The notes below the pieces were generated by a model, which worked only from the letters and a program-made list of their open reading frames with translations, ran no database searches and was not told the origin of the DNA. The translations under genes were made by a program, and so were the position numbers. From Caldifarciminota bacterium (GTDB taxonomy: Bacteria; Hydrothermota; Hydrothermia; B15-G9; DRBW01): a DNA stretch of 5,508 nucleotides. The DNA is taken from positions 1 to 5,508 of the forward strand of contig DRBW01000129.1 in assembly GCA_011042705.1 (NCBI GenBank), written 5' to 3'. The stretch's first letter is position 1; every line of letters begins with the position of its first letter. Shown here one piece after another: positions 1-5,508 of this stretch.

Positions 1-1683
1 GGCATTGAACGCCTCCTCGAGAAATTCCTGAAGGGGATCTATCTTCCCGGCTGCCCCAAAATGGACGACTGCAAAGTCATAAGTCGCCGCTTTATCGAGG
101 TTCTCCGATAAAAGCTTCCTGAATTTAGAGAGTACCCTCGACTCCCCGAAAACTCCCGTCTTTTTCCTTATCCTCCCTTCGCTGTCCAGGGTGAGGATCG
201 GCTTCAAGCCCAGAAAATCGGCGAGCCTGCCCTGGACCTTCGAAACCCTGCCGCTCCTGACGAGATAGCGAAAATCGCCGACGGTGAAGAGAAAAAAGGT
301 TTTGTTCCTCAGGGCCTCCAGCTCATCGGCGATCTCCTCGAGCCTCAAACCCCTTTCGGCGAGCTCTGCAGCCCTGAGGGCTAAAAGCCCAATCCCCAGG
401 CTGGCACTTCTCGAGTCCACAACCCTGATGGGGACTCTATCAAAGGCTTTCGCGGCGATCTGGGCGCTACGGAAGGTACCCGAGAGGGCACCGGAAATTG
501 TTATGACCAGGATACTCCGCGCCCAGCGCGATACTTCCTCGAAGGCAACCATGAAATCGTTGGGCCCGGGCAGAGAAGTGGTAAGTTCGGCACGTCCTTC
601 TCTCAGGACCTGAGAAATCCTGTCCCTGGAAACGTCCACTCCATCGTCATAGGATCTTCCGTCGATCACTACCTTGATGGGAACGACGGTTATTCGTCTC
701 TCACGGGCAAGCTCGGGAGGCAGGTCACATGTGGAATCGGTCACTATCCCCACCTCGGCCTCTTCGAGCTTTGACATGGCGAAAAGGTCATCCACTTTCT
801 CCTTCAGCACCCTGCCCCTCTCCCTCAGTATCTCGAAAACCTTATGGGGCCAATTGGTGTGAATGTGAACGTGAAACAACTTTCCGGCCCCTATAACTAT
901 GAGGGATCCACCCAGAGCAGCCAGGATCTTCCTCAGTTTCCTGGATTCCAGTCCCTCGGCCTCCACCACCGCCTCCGTGCAATAACGGTGCTCGCCGCGA
1001 TATTCGGCCTCCTCTACCCTCTCCGAAAGGGCCTCCACTTCCTCATCGTAAGGAAGCTCGAGGATGCCGCTTTTCAGGCTGTCGAGCATGCCTTCGATAA
1101 AGAGAATGAAACCAAGGCCGCCGGCGTCGACGACGCCGGCGGCCTTCAATTCCGGCAACAATTCAGGCGTCTTTTCGAGAGCTTCCTTCCCCTTTCTGAG
1201 CGACCTTTCCAGGACCTCTACGAGGTCGTCGGTCTCCTCCGCCGCCCTTTCGGCCTCCAGAGCCACCTCCCTGATCACCGTGAGTATGGTCCCCTCCCGG
1301 GGATCCTCAAGGGCATTGTAGGTAGCGTCGATGGCCTCCCTCATTGCCCTGGCGAACTCGATGGACGACATCCTCGCTTTATCACCTATCCTGTCGGCGA
1401 ACTCCAGGAGAAACTGGGAGAAAATGACTCCGGAATTACCCTTAGCCTCCAGAACAAGGGCATCGGCAAGTCGCCTGGCGAAGGCTCCAATGCCCAGCCG
1501 GGTGTAGTCCTTTATCCTCCTCGTCGCTTCCTTCAGCGTGAGGGCGAGGTTTGTTCCCGTATCGCCGTCGGGAACGGGGAACACGTTTATCGAGTTGAGC
1601 TTTTTCACGTTCTTGATAAGCCTGGAGGCGCCTGTGAGTATTGCGTTCCTGAATTTTTCGGAATCGAGAAGCTTAAGGACCAT
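1..1683 (-). CDS. Fused DhaL (FakA-like) kinase and DegV (FakB-like) fatty-acid-binding protein, C-terminus cut off by window edge
   Basis: Translated by hand from the complement: 561 codons are visible from the ATG at 1683-1681 without a stop. Residues 1-200 form a DhaL/DAK2 kinase domain, with NVFPVPDGDTGTNL at 33-46 (metal-binding Asp39 and Asp41), GNSGVIF at 82-88 and AGVVDAGGLGF at 182-192. Residues 230-300 resemble the FakA middle domain, with YCTE (Cys235) and HVHIHT (His271, 273, 275) matching the family's Cys/His/His metal site. From Val311 a DegV domain follows: IVTDSTCDLP 313-322, TTSLPGP 368-374, ISGALSGTF 396-404, VRSGRV 475-480. About 40 further residues of a normal DegV domain should lie off the edge. 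By family knowledge FakA transfers phosphate from ATP to the carboxylate of a fatty acid held by FakB, giving acyl phosphate for phospholipid synthesis. Here both would sit in one cytoplasmic chain. The usual FakA C-terminal domain appears to be replaced by DegV. It is the last visible gene of the tldD operon, 3 nt after the membrane protein gene. GGGAGA, 7 nt upstream of the ATG and inside the previous gene, is a plausible ribosome site. Substrate is inferred, domain identity is firm. Confidence 0.92.
   Translation of the reverse strand, partial: MVLKLLDSEKFRNAILTGASRLIKNVKKLNSINVFPVPDGDTGTNLALTLKEATRRIKDYTRLGIGAFARRLADALVLEAKGNSGVIFSQFLLEFADRIGDKARMSSIEFARAMREAIDATYNALEDPREGTILTVIREVALEAERAAEETDDLVEVLERSLRKGKEALEKTPELLPELKAAGVVDAGGLGFILFIEGMLDSLKSGILELPYDEEVEALSERVEEAEYRGEHRYCTEAVVEAEGLESRKLRKILAALGGSLIVIGAGKLFHVHIHTNWPHKVFEILRERGRVLKEKVDDLFAMSKLEEAEVGIVTDSTCDLPPELARERRITVVPIKVVIDGRSYDDGVDVSRDRISQVLREGRAELTTSLPGPNDFMVAFEEVSRWARSILVITISGALSGTFRSAQIAAKAFDRVPIRVVDSRSASLGIGLLALRAAELAERGLRLEEIADELEALRNKTFFLFTVGDFRYLVRSGRVSKVQGRLADFLGLKPILTLDSEGRIRKKTGVFGESRVLSKFRKLLSENLDKAATYDFAVVHFGAAGKIDPLQEFLEEAFNA
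1114..1146. repeat. Perfect 33-nt palindrome (16-bp arms, 1-nt centre) inside the kinase-DegV gene
   Basis: The left arm AAGGCCGCCGGCGTCG and the right arm CGACGCCGGCGGCCTT are exact reverse complements around a single base at 1130; pairing stops at 1113/1147. On the coding strand the arms spell KAAGVVDAGGL, the conserved glycine-rich DhaL motif. Ala/Gly codons GCC/GGC and Val/Asp codons GTC/GAC are mutually complementary, so protein conservation plus GC-ending codons can generate much of it. It could still form a very stable hairpin in DNA or mRNA. Confidence 0.9.
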
Positions 1684-1686
1684 CTC

Positions 1687-2028
1687 TCAATCTCCCACAA
1701 GAAAACTGAGAAAGGTGCTGATGATGGAGAGGAGAATTGCGCCCACAAAGGCCGACCAGAATCCGCTCACATAGAATCCATTTACGACTTTCGAGGTTAT
1801 CATTAGCAAAAATCCGTTTATCACGAAAGTAAATATCCCGAAAGTGAGGACGTTAAGGGGCAACGTGAGAAAAAAGAGGATGGGCCTGAGGACGGCGTTC
1901 AGGATGCCGAGGACGAGGCAGGCCACAAAGATGGGTACCACCCCGGATACCTCAATGCCCTTGATGATCCAGCTGGTAAAGCCGAGAGCCAGCGCGTTGA
2001 CAAGCCATCGAATCAGAAGACCTCTCAT
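1687..2028 (-). CDS. Small four-helix membrane protein, 'phage holin family' (YvlD/PF04020 type)
   Basis: A 113-residue, strongly hydrophobic protein with four likely membrane helices at about residues 5-22, 30-48, 50-76 and 88-110. The central stretch, with N44, RPI (48-50), LTLPLNVLTFG (54-64) and IN (70-71), is the typical signature of the YvlD/PF04020 family, and the length is normal. Databases call this family 'phage holin family IV'. There are no phage genes here, and members are commonly ordinary chromosomal inner-membrane proteins of unknown role, so I would not infer lysis. The ATG sits 9 nt after the tldD stop. The sequence AAGGGGGAA, which begins in the TAA stop, serves as ribosome site, implying coupling to tldD. 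The TGA stop is 3 nt before the start of the fatty-acid-kinase-like gene. The position suggests a membrane-related role, but the function is unknown. Confidence 0.88.
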   Translation of the reverse strand: MRGLLIRWLVNALALGFTSWIIKGIEVSGVVPIFVACLVLGILNAVLRPILFFLTLPLNVLTFGIFTFVINGFLLMITSKVVNGFYVSGFWSAFVGAILLSIISTFLSFLVGD

Positions 2029-2037
2029 GGTTCCCCC

Positions 2038-3477
2038 TTATTTCCCGGGCCTGACCTTCACCTTCCTTAAGCGGGCAACGGGCACGCCGTGTCCCACATG
2101 GGCTATCTGACCGGGCTCGCCCTTCCCGCAATTGGGTATACCCCACAGTTTCCACGTGCCTGCGTTCCCGACGGCGTCCATCGATGCCCAGAACTCGGGT
2201 GTGATTCCCGTGTAGACGGGGTTTTTCAGGATTTCAACTCTTTTCCCGCCCTTTATAAGCCAGGCGATCTCGGTGCCGAACTGAAAGTTGAGCCTTTCCT
2301 GGTCGATAGACCAGCTCCTGTTGAAATCGAGGAACAGGCCCTCTTTCGTGTCGGCGATGAGGTCCTCAAGATCCCACGTCCCTGGTTCCAGGTTTATGTT
2401 GGTCATCCTGATAATCGGGATCCTCGACCAGCTCTCGGCCCTCATGGCTCCGGAGCTCCTCCTGCCAATAAAAGGAGCCGTCTCCCTCGAGGAAAGGTAA
2501 CCCACGAAGATCCCATCTTTCGCTATGGGAACCCTCTGCGCTTTCACCCCCTCGTCGTCGTAGCCAAAGGTTCCAAGCCCTCCTGGAGTTGTGGCATCTG
2601 CATAGACGTTCATGAGTTCGGAGCCATATCTGAATTTGTCCAGTTTATCTGTCGTAACGAAGCTCGTACCGGCATAAGATGCCTCGTAACCCAGGACCCT
2701 GTCGAGCTCCACCGCGTGTCCTATGGACTCGTGAACCTGCAGGGCCATCTGATGAGACCCGAGGATGATGTCATATTCGCCCTCGGGAACATCCCTCGCC
2801 GAAAGGAGAGCCCGCGCCTCCTCCCTGATCCTCTCCGCCTCTTCTGCCAGCTTCATCTCCTTCACAAACTCATAGCCGGCGGCCGCATAATTTCCGCCAG
2901 AACAGGGATAGGACCTGACCTGAAATTCACCCTCTCCTATGGCGTATACACTGTAGCCGCCCCCCGATTCCACTATTTCCTGTTCTATCAGGGCTCCCTC
3001 GGTGGATGCAAAAACTTTCCTCACCCGCTGAAAATCCAGGAAAAGCCTGGTGACCTTGATCTCGCTGGCCTTACGCAGAATCCCATCGACCTCGAGCAAT
3101 AGATCGATTTTCTCGCCGAGGTCCACGCTGAAGGGGTCTATCTCATAATGGGACCTGTAATCATCAACATAAATGTCCTCGTCGGAGAGAACCACCCCCT
3201 TTCCGGGTATCGCCCTTGATGACCCGGCGATCGCGATCGCCTCTTTTATGACTTTTTCCGCCTCAAGGGCTGTCAGCTGATTCGAAGAAGAAAATCCCCA
3301 GAAACCGCCTTTGAGCACCCTCACGCCAAAACCCATATTGTAATTGGAAATGATGGAGCTCACTTTCCCGTTCTCAACCACTATGCCCTGAGTTCTGGTC
3401 TCAACGACCCGCACATCGCCGTAGTCGACGCCAGATGCCACGAGAAGCTCCGAAATTATCTGCGCATAGGATTTCAC
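2038..3477 (-). CDS. tldD: TldD family zinc metalloprotease
   Basis: A 479-residue protein when started at the GTG at 3477-3475. The metallopeptidase motif HESIGHAVELD carries His249, Glu250 and His254, and the third metal ligand is Cys450 in PNCGKGEPGQ. This HExxxH...C arrangement is diagnostic of TldD; the TldE/PmbA partner lacks it. The N-terminal domain begins at about residue 15 (DVRVVETRTQGI), and length fits the family (E. coli TldD is about 480). By family knowledge TldD and TldE form a cytoplasmic protease that degrades unfolded or small peptides, for example CcdA and the leader of microcin B17. No tldE is visible here. Start choice: an in-frame TTG at 3504 would add nine residues, but it lies at or upstream of the predicted transcription start (about 3501) and has no ribosome site. 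The GTG has AGGAGG 5 nt upstream. First gene of a three-gene operon with the membrane protein and the fatty-acid-kinase-like fusion. Confidence 0.93.
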   Translation of the reverse strand: MKSYAQIISELLVASGVDYGDVRVVETRTQGIVVENGKVSSIISNYNMGFGVRVLKGGFWGFSSSNQLTALEAEKVIKEAIAIAGSSRAIPGKGVVLSDEDIYVDDYRSHYEIDPFSVDLGEKIDLLLEVDGILRKASEIKVTRLFLDFQRVRKVFASTEGALIEQEIVESGGGYSVYAIGEGEFQVRSYPCSGGNYAAAGYEFVKEMKLAEEAERIREEARALLSARDVPEGEYDIILGSHQMALQVHESIGHAVELDRVLGYEASYAGTSFVTTDKLDKFRYGSELMNVYADATTPGGLGTFGYDDEGVKAQRVPIAKDGIFVGYLSSRETAPFIGRRSSGAMRAESWSRIPIIRMTNINLEPGTWDLEDLIADTKEGLFLDFNRSWSIDQERLNFQFGTEIAWLIKGGKRVEILKNPVYTGITPEFWASMDAVGNAGTWKLWGIPNCGKGEPGQIAHVGHGVPVARLRKVKVRPGK

Positions 3478-3482
3478 AGCAT

Positions 3483-3488
3483 CCTCCT
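3483..3488 (-). promoter_or_regulatory. Ribosome binding site fixing the tldD start
   Basis: On the minus strand the sequence reads AGAAAGGAGG, then five bases, then GTG. The perfect AGGAGG at this spacing favours the GTG at 3477 over the upstream in-frame TTG at 3504. An ATG partly inside the motif is out of frame. Confidence 0.85.
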
Positions 3489-3507
3489 TTCTGTCGATTT
3501 CCAATTG

Positions 3508-3536
3508 ATTTTAAAACCCCTCCCCTGAGAGGTCAA
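3508..3536 (-). promoter_or_regulatory. Sigma-70-type promoter for the tldD operon
   Basis: On the minus strand, TTGACC (3536-3531) and TAAAAT (3513-3508) are separated by exactly 17 bases. Each box differs from consensus at one position. The predicted transcription start is about 3501, giving a leader of about 24 nt with the AGGAGG site before the GTG of tldD. Found by reading only, with no experimental support. Confidence 0.75.
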
Positions 3537-3575
3537 GAAAACCGGAACGGCAGGATCTTCGAAAACCCGCAAAAG

Positions 3576-3604
3576 TTGACATGTTGCGCAGCTCGTGGGA
3601 TAAT
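3576..3604 (+). promoter_or_regulatory. Sigma-70-type promoter for the rmlD-gmhA pair
   Basis: TTGACA (3576-3581) is a perfect -35 box. GATAAT (3599-3604), one mismatch from TATAAT, follows after exactly 17 bases. The expected transcription start is about 3610-3612, on or next to the GTG codon at 3611. The promoter lies back to back with the tldD promoter, the two -35 boxes being 39 bases apart. I see no clear operator palindrome between them. Confidence 0.78.
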
Positions 3605-3610
3605 AAAGAA

Positions 3611-4462
3611 GTGAGAATCCTCGTTACTGGAGCCAGCGGTACCCTCGGTTCAGCGCTGTGCCAGATCCTGCAGGAAAAACATGAGGTGATCAGGCTGAAA
3701 AGGGCCGATCTCGACCTGTCCCGAACGGGCGAAATCATCCCGGTGATTACGTCTCTTGTGCCAGAAATCATAATACACACGGCTGCCATGACCGATGTCG
3801 ACGCCTGCGAGGAGAATCCTGAAGAAGCCTATGCCGTCAACTGGCTCGGCACGCTCTTTCTCGCCAGGGCCGCCTCGACAATCGGCGCCATCTTCCTCTA
3901 CATCTCAACCGATTACGTCTTCGACGGTGAAAAAGGCAACTACATGGAACACGATCCCACCAACCCGATTCAGGCTTACGGGAGGAGCAAGCTCTTCGGG
4001 GAGATAGCTGTGAGAGAGAACGCCGAAAAGCATTACATCATCAGAACCTCATGGGTGTACGGCCCGGGCGGCAGGAATTTTCTCAGCAGACTGCCGGCTT
4101 TCCCCGCTGGTTCGGAACTGAAAGTGGTCGCGGACCAGGTCAACAGGCCGACCTACTCCCTTGACCTCGCGGATATGATAGGACGCTTCATCGCCCTGAA
4201 CCCGCCCTGGGGGATCTACCACATTACGGGAAGCGGCGAGACGACGCCCCATGGCTTCGCGACTGCGGTAAACGAGCTTTTCGGCAGGGGATTCGAGCTC
4301 ACGCCCGTGCCCGGAGATCAGTTCAAGAGGCCCGCAAGGCGGCCGAGGAACACGACTCTGTCCAATTTCGCCCTCGAAAGGGGGCTCGGCCTTAAAATGC
4401 CGGACTGGCGGGACGGCCTCAGGAGGTACGCCGAATGGTGGAAAAAGTCAGGGAAATCATAA
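3611..4462 (+). CDS. rmlD: RmlD-like dTDP-4-dehydrorhamnose reductase / sugar-nucleotide SDR
   Basis: A 283-residue extended short-chain dehydrogenase/reductase. The N-terminus MRILVTGASGTLG holds the GxxGxxG nucleotide-binding loop (Gly7, Gly10, Gly13). STDYVFDG at about 99-106 carries the catalytic Thr100, and YGRSK gives the Tyr123/Lys127 pair. RTSWVYG and the C-terminal RPRNTTLSNFAL stretch, typical of RmlD, follow. RmlD reduces dTDP-4-keto-L-rhamnose to dTDP-L-rhamnose with NAD(P)H, in the cytoplasm, for surface polysaccharide. The exact sugar here is uncertain because related reductases share these motifs and no rmlA, B or C is in view. Start choice: an in-frame ATG at 3581 adds ten residues (MLRSSWDNKE), but it overlaps the -35 box, lacks a ribosome site, and the family begins M-[KR]-ILVTG. 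GTG at 3611 fits all three. No good Shine-Dalgarno precedes it, consistent with a leaderless message. It overlaps gmhA by 28 nt. Confidence 0.9.
   Translation: MRILVTGASGTLGSALCQILQEKHEVIRLKRADLDLSRTGEIIPVITSLVPEIIIHTAAMTDVDACEENPEEAYAVNWLGTLFLARAASTIGAIFLYISTDYVFDGEKGNYMEHDPTNPIQAYGRSKLFGEIAVRENAEKHYIIRTSWVYGPGGRNFLSRLPAFPAGSELKVVADQVNRPTYSLDLADMIGRFIALNPPWGIYHITGSGETTPHGFATAVNELFGRGFELTPVPGDQFKRPARRPRNTTLSNFALERGLGLKMPDWRDGLRRYAEWWKKSGKS
4421..4426 (+). promoter_or_regulatory. Ribosome binding site of gmhA inside the rmlD-like gene
   Basis: A perfect AGGAGG lies 8 bases before the ATG at 4435, inside the last codons of the upstream gene. It fixes the gmhA start and implies that ribosomes finishing the upstream gene help initiation here. 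Confidence 0.85.
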
Positions 4463-5004
4463 AGGAGTCCATAGCCACAAAGGAGAGGCTCCTCGATATA
4501 TCGGAATCCATAGCGAGAGCGGTCGAAATGGCCGCGGAGACACTGAAGGGCGGCCACAAAATCCTCCTCTGCGGAAACGGAGGAAGCGCGGCCGATTCCC
4601 AGCACATCGCCGCGGAATTTGTCGTCAGGTTCACCAGGCCCAGAAGGGCGCTGCCGGCCATCGCTCTGACGGTGGACACATCGGTGCTGACAGCAGCTTC
4701 CAACGATTTCGGATACGATGAAGTTTTCTCAAGGCAGGTGGAAGCGCTGGGAGAGGAGGGCGATCTGCTCATAGCCATCTCGACCTCTGGACGTTCGCCG
4801 AATGTGAACAGGGCCGTGAGGAAAGCAAAGGAGAGAGGACTCAGGGTAATCTATCTCTGCGGCGAGAGAGGCAATGACGTCGAAGAGAGCGTAGACCTCA
4901 CGATAAGGGTTCCTTCGGGAGTAACGGCCCGCATACAGGTAGCTCACATCACCATAGGACACATAATCGTGGAACTCACCGAAGAAAAGCTCCTGTCCGG
5001 CTGA
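4435..5004 (+). CDS. gmhA: D-sedoheptulose-7-phosphate isomerase (SIS domain)
   Basis: A 189-residue SIS-domain protein of the usual GmhA length. It has LCGNGGSAADSQHIAAEF at 45-62, TVDTSVLTAASNDFGYDEVF at 79-98, the sugar-phosphate loop STSGRSPNV at 116-124, and ARIQVAHITIGHIIVE at 165-180. The four zinc ligands known from GmhA structures are matched in identity and spacing: His57, Glu61, Gln168 and His176. The enzyme converts sedoheptulose 7-phosphate to D-glycero-D-manno-heptose 7-phosphate, the first step of ADP/GDP-heptose synthesis for lipopolysaccharide core or other surface glycans. DiaA is a related SIS protein, but the active-site and metal residues favour GmhA. It is second in a two-gene unit with the rmlD-like reductase, with overlapping ends and its own strong ribosome site. 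The TGA stop abuts the stop of the convergent gene. No hld genes are in view. Confidence 0.92.
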   Translation: MVEKVREIIKESIATKERLLDISESIARAVEMAAETLKGGHKILLCGNGGSAADSQHIAAEFVVRFTRPRRALPAIALTVDTSVLTAASNDFGYDEVFSRQVEALGEEGDLLIAISTSGRSPNVNRAVRKAKERGLRVIYLCGERGNDVEESVDLTIRVPSGVTARIQVAHITIGHIIVELTEEKLLSG

Positions 5005-5508
5005 TCAGGCGAAAAATCTCCTTCTGAAGAAGAGAAGAGCCGTCTCCACCAGGAAAAGAAGAAGGGCAGCGAGGAGAAATGTCCCGGAGAGATATCGCGC
5101 TCCCCTTATGAGGTTCTCTATAAACCTGTGGTTCTTCCCAAAGGCAGCAGTGAGCTCCTGTGGCCTCAAGGGGATGACGTCCGATTCCGTGGGATCGGGA
5201 TTCACCACTATCACCACCACCGGCTCTCCGCCCCTCGATATCCTGTAGAAGCCGGGCTCCTCGAGAGGGCCAGTATCGAGATAAGCCCTGCCTGCCTTCA
5301 CCTCGGGAACGATCCTGGTTCCGGTCCCATCGGGCATGAGGAGTTCGTATTCGCCTCCTTCGGTAACCGGCACCCTGGCTGATTCCCCCGGTCTGAGCCT
5401 GATAGGCGCGCGTATGCCCATTGTCCTGAGGAGAAGCTCATGGATCCAGGGAGGAAAGAGAGGGCTGTATATGAGATCGGTCATTTCCGGCTCGGGCCTG
5501 AACCCGAC
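5005..5508 (-). CDS. C-terminal part of a BatA/aerotolerance-like membrane protein, N-terminus off the window edge
   Basis: The frame stays open to the right edge, giving 167 visible residues and a TGA stop at 5007-5005. A methionine codon at 5484 is probably internal, because in-frame coding (VGFRPEPE) continues upstream of it. Visible parts are a stretch DLIYSPLFPPWIHELLLR (11-28), a small beta-rich domain ending in a 'GFYRI' strand, then VNPDPTESD (102-110), and a C-terminal membrane helix at about 139-161 followed by RRR. This order (catalytic-like or VWA-like domain off the edge, 'F-P-x-x-hydrophobic-HELL', 'VN-x-D/P-x-ESD', final helix) is what I recall from BatA-type N-terminal-helix proteins and their VWA or glutamine-amidotransferase-like relatives, which tend to neighbour MoxR ATPases and DUF58 proteins. 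Family assignment is by pattern memory and moderate; function is unknown. Convergent to gmhA with no gap. Confidence 0.7.
   Translation of the reverse strand, partial: VGFRPEPEMTDLIYSPLFPPWIHELLLRTMGIRAPIRLRPGESARVPVTEGGEYELLMPDGTGTRIVPEVKAGRAYLDTGPLEEPGFYRISRGGEPVVVIVVNPDPTESDVIPLRPQELTAAFGKNHRFIENLIRGARYLSGTFLLAALLLFLVETALLFFRRRFFA

Noticed and set aside
844..1806. Open frame of 320 codons on the plus strand
   Set aside because: It lies antisense to the DhaL-DegV and membrane protein genes, whose frames carry clear family motifs. The plus-strand translation has no recognisable domain and reflects GC-rich complementary codons.
1687..2028. Evidence of a prophage from the 'holin' gene
   Set aside because: The family name is historical. 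There is no endolysin, integrase or structural phage gene nearby, and the gene is embedded in a housekeeping-like operon.
2089..3102. Open frame of 337 codons on the plus strand
   Set aside because: It is entirely antisense to tldD, lacks a ribosome site or recognisable motif, and mirrors the codon bias of the true gene.
3537..3575. Operator or riboswitch between the two promoters
   Set aside because: Only the 6-base palindrome TTCGAA stands out. The leaders (about 24 nt and about 0 nt) are too short for a riboswitch.
3581..3610. ATG at 3581 as the start of the rmlD-like gene
   Set aside because: The codon begins in the last base of a perfect -35 box, has no ribosome site, and the added residues are unlike the family N-terminus. 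GTG 3611 preferred.
4990..5040. Possible intrinsic terminator between gmhA and the convergent gene
   Set aside because: Only a weak CCTG/CAGG pairing with a 10-nt loop is present, and no T-run follows on either strand in the right place.

Overview
The window holds six protein-coding genes packed almost without gaps, plus one short (~130 bp) divergent control region. Composition is moderately GC-rich, roughly mid-50s percent by eye. Arginine is often AGG/AGA and isoleucine often ATA. A heptose-pathway sugar isomerase (GmhA type) and the tail of a BatA-like membrane protein suggest a Gram-negative-type, perhaps anaerobic or thermophilic bacterium, for example a deltaproteobacterial or similar lineage. 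That placement is an inference and is weak. I see no sign of a mobile element, phage, CRISPR array or RNA gene.

Left part (1-3477, minus strand): a three-gene operon, read right to left. It runs tldD (metalloprotease), then a small four-helix membrane protein of the misnamed 'phage holin family' (YvlD/PF04020 type), then a large two-part protein that leaves the window at base 1. The last gene joins a FakA-like kinase front half (DhaL domain plus metal-site middle domain) to a FakB-like DegV fatty-acid-binding domain. It therefore looks like a single-chain fatty acid kinase. Gene spacings of 9 and 3 nt and a single strong promoter upstream of tldD support one transcript.

Control region (3478-3610): two good sigma-70 promoters stand back to back, each with a 17-nt spacer. 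The minus one (TTGACC/TAAAAT) drives the tldD operon and places its start at a GTG behind a perfect AGGAGG. The plus one (TTGACA/GATAAT) lies over the apparent N-terminus of the rmlD-like gene. The real start is then a GTG at 3611, almost exactly at the predicted transcription start, so the message is probably leaderless.

Right part (3611-5004, plus strand): an rmlD-like sugar-nucleotide reductase and gmhA overlap by 28 nt and look translationally coupled. This is a small cell-surface sugar module. It meets a convergent minus-strand gene (5005-5508, C-terminal part of a BatA/aerotolerance-like membrane protein) with zero intergenic bases. The two stop codons together form the palindrome TGATCA.

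The points most worth a second look are the FakA-FakB fusion, the leaderless GTG start, and a perfect 16-bp-arm palindrome inside the kinase domain's conserved glycine-rich motif.
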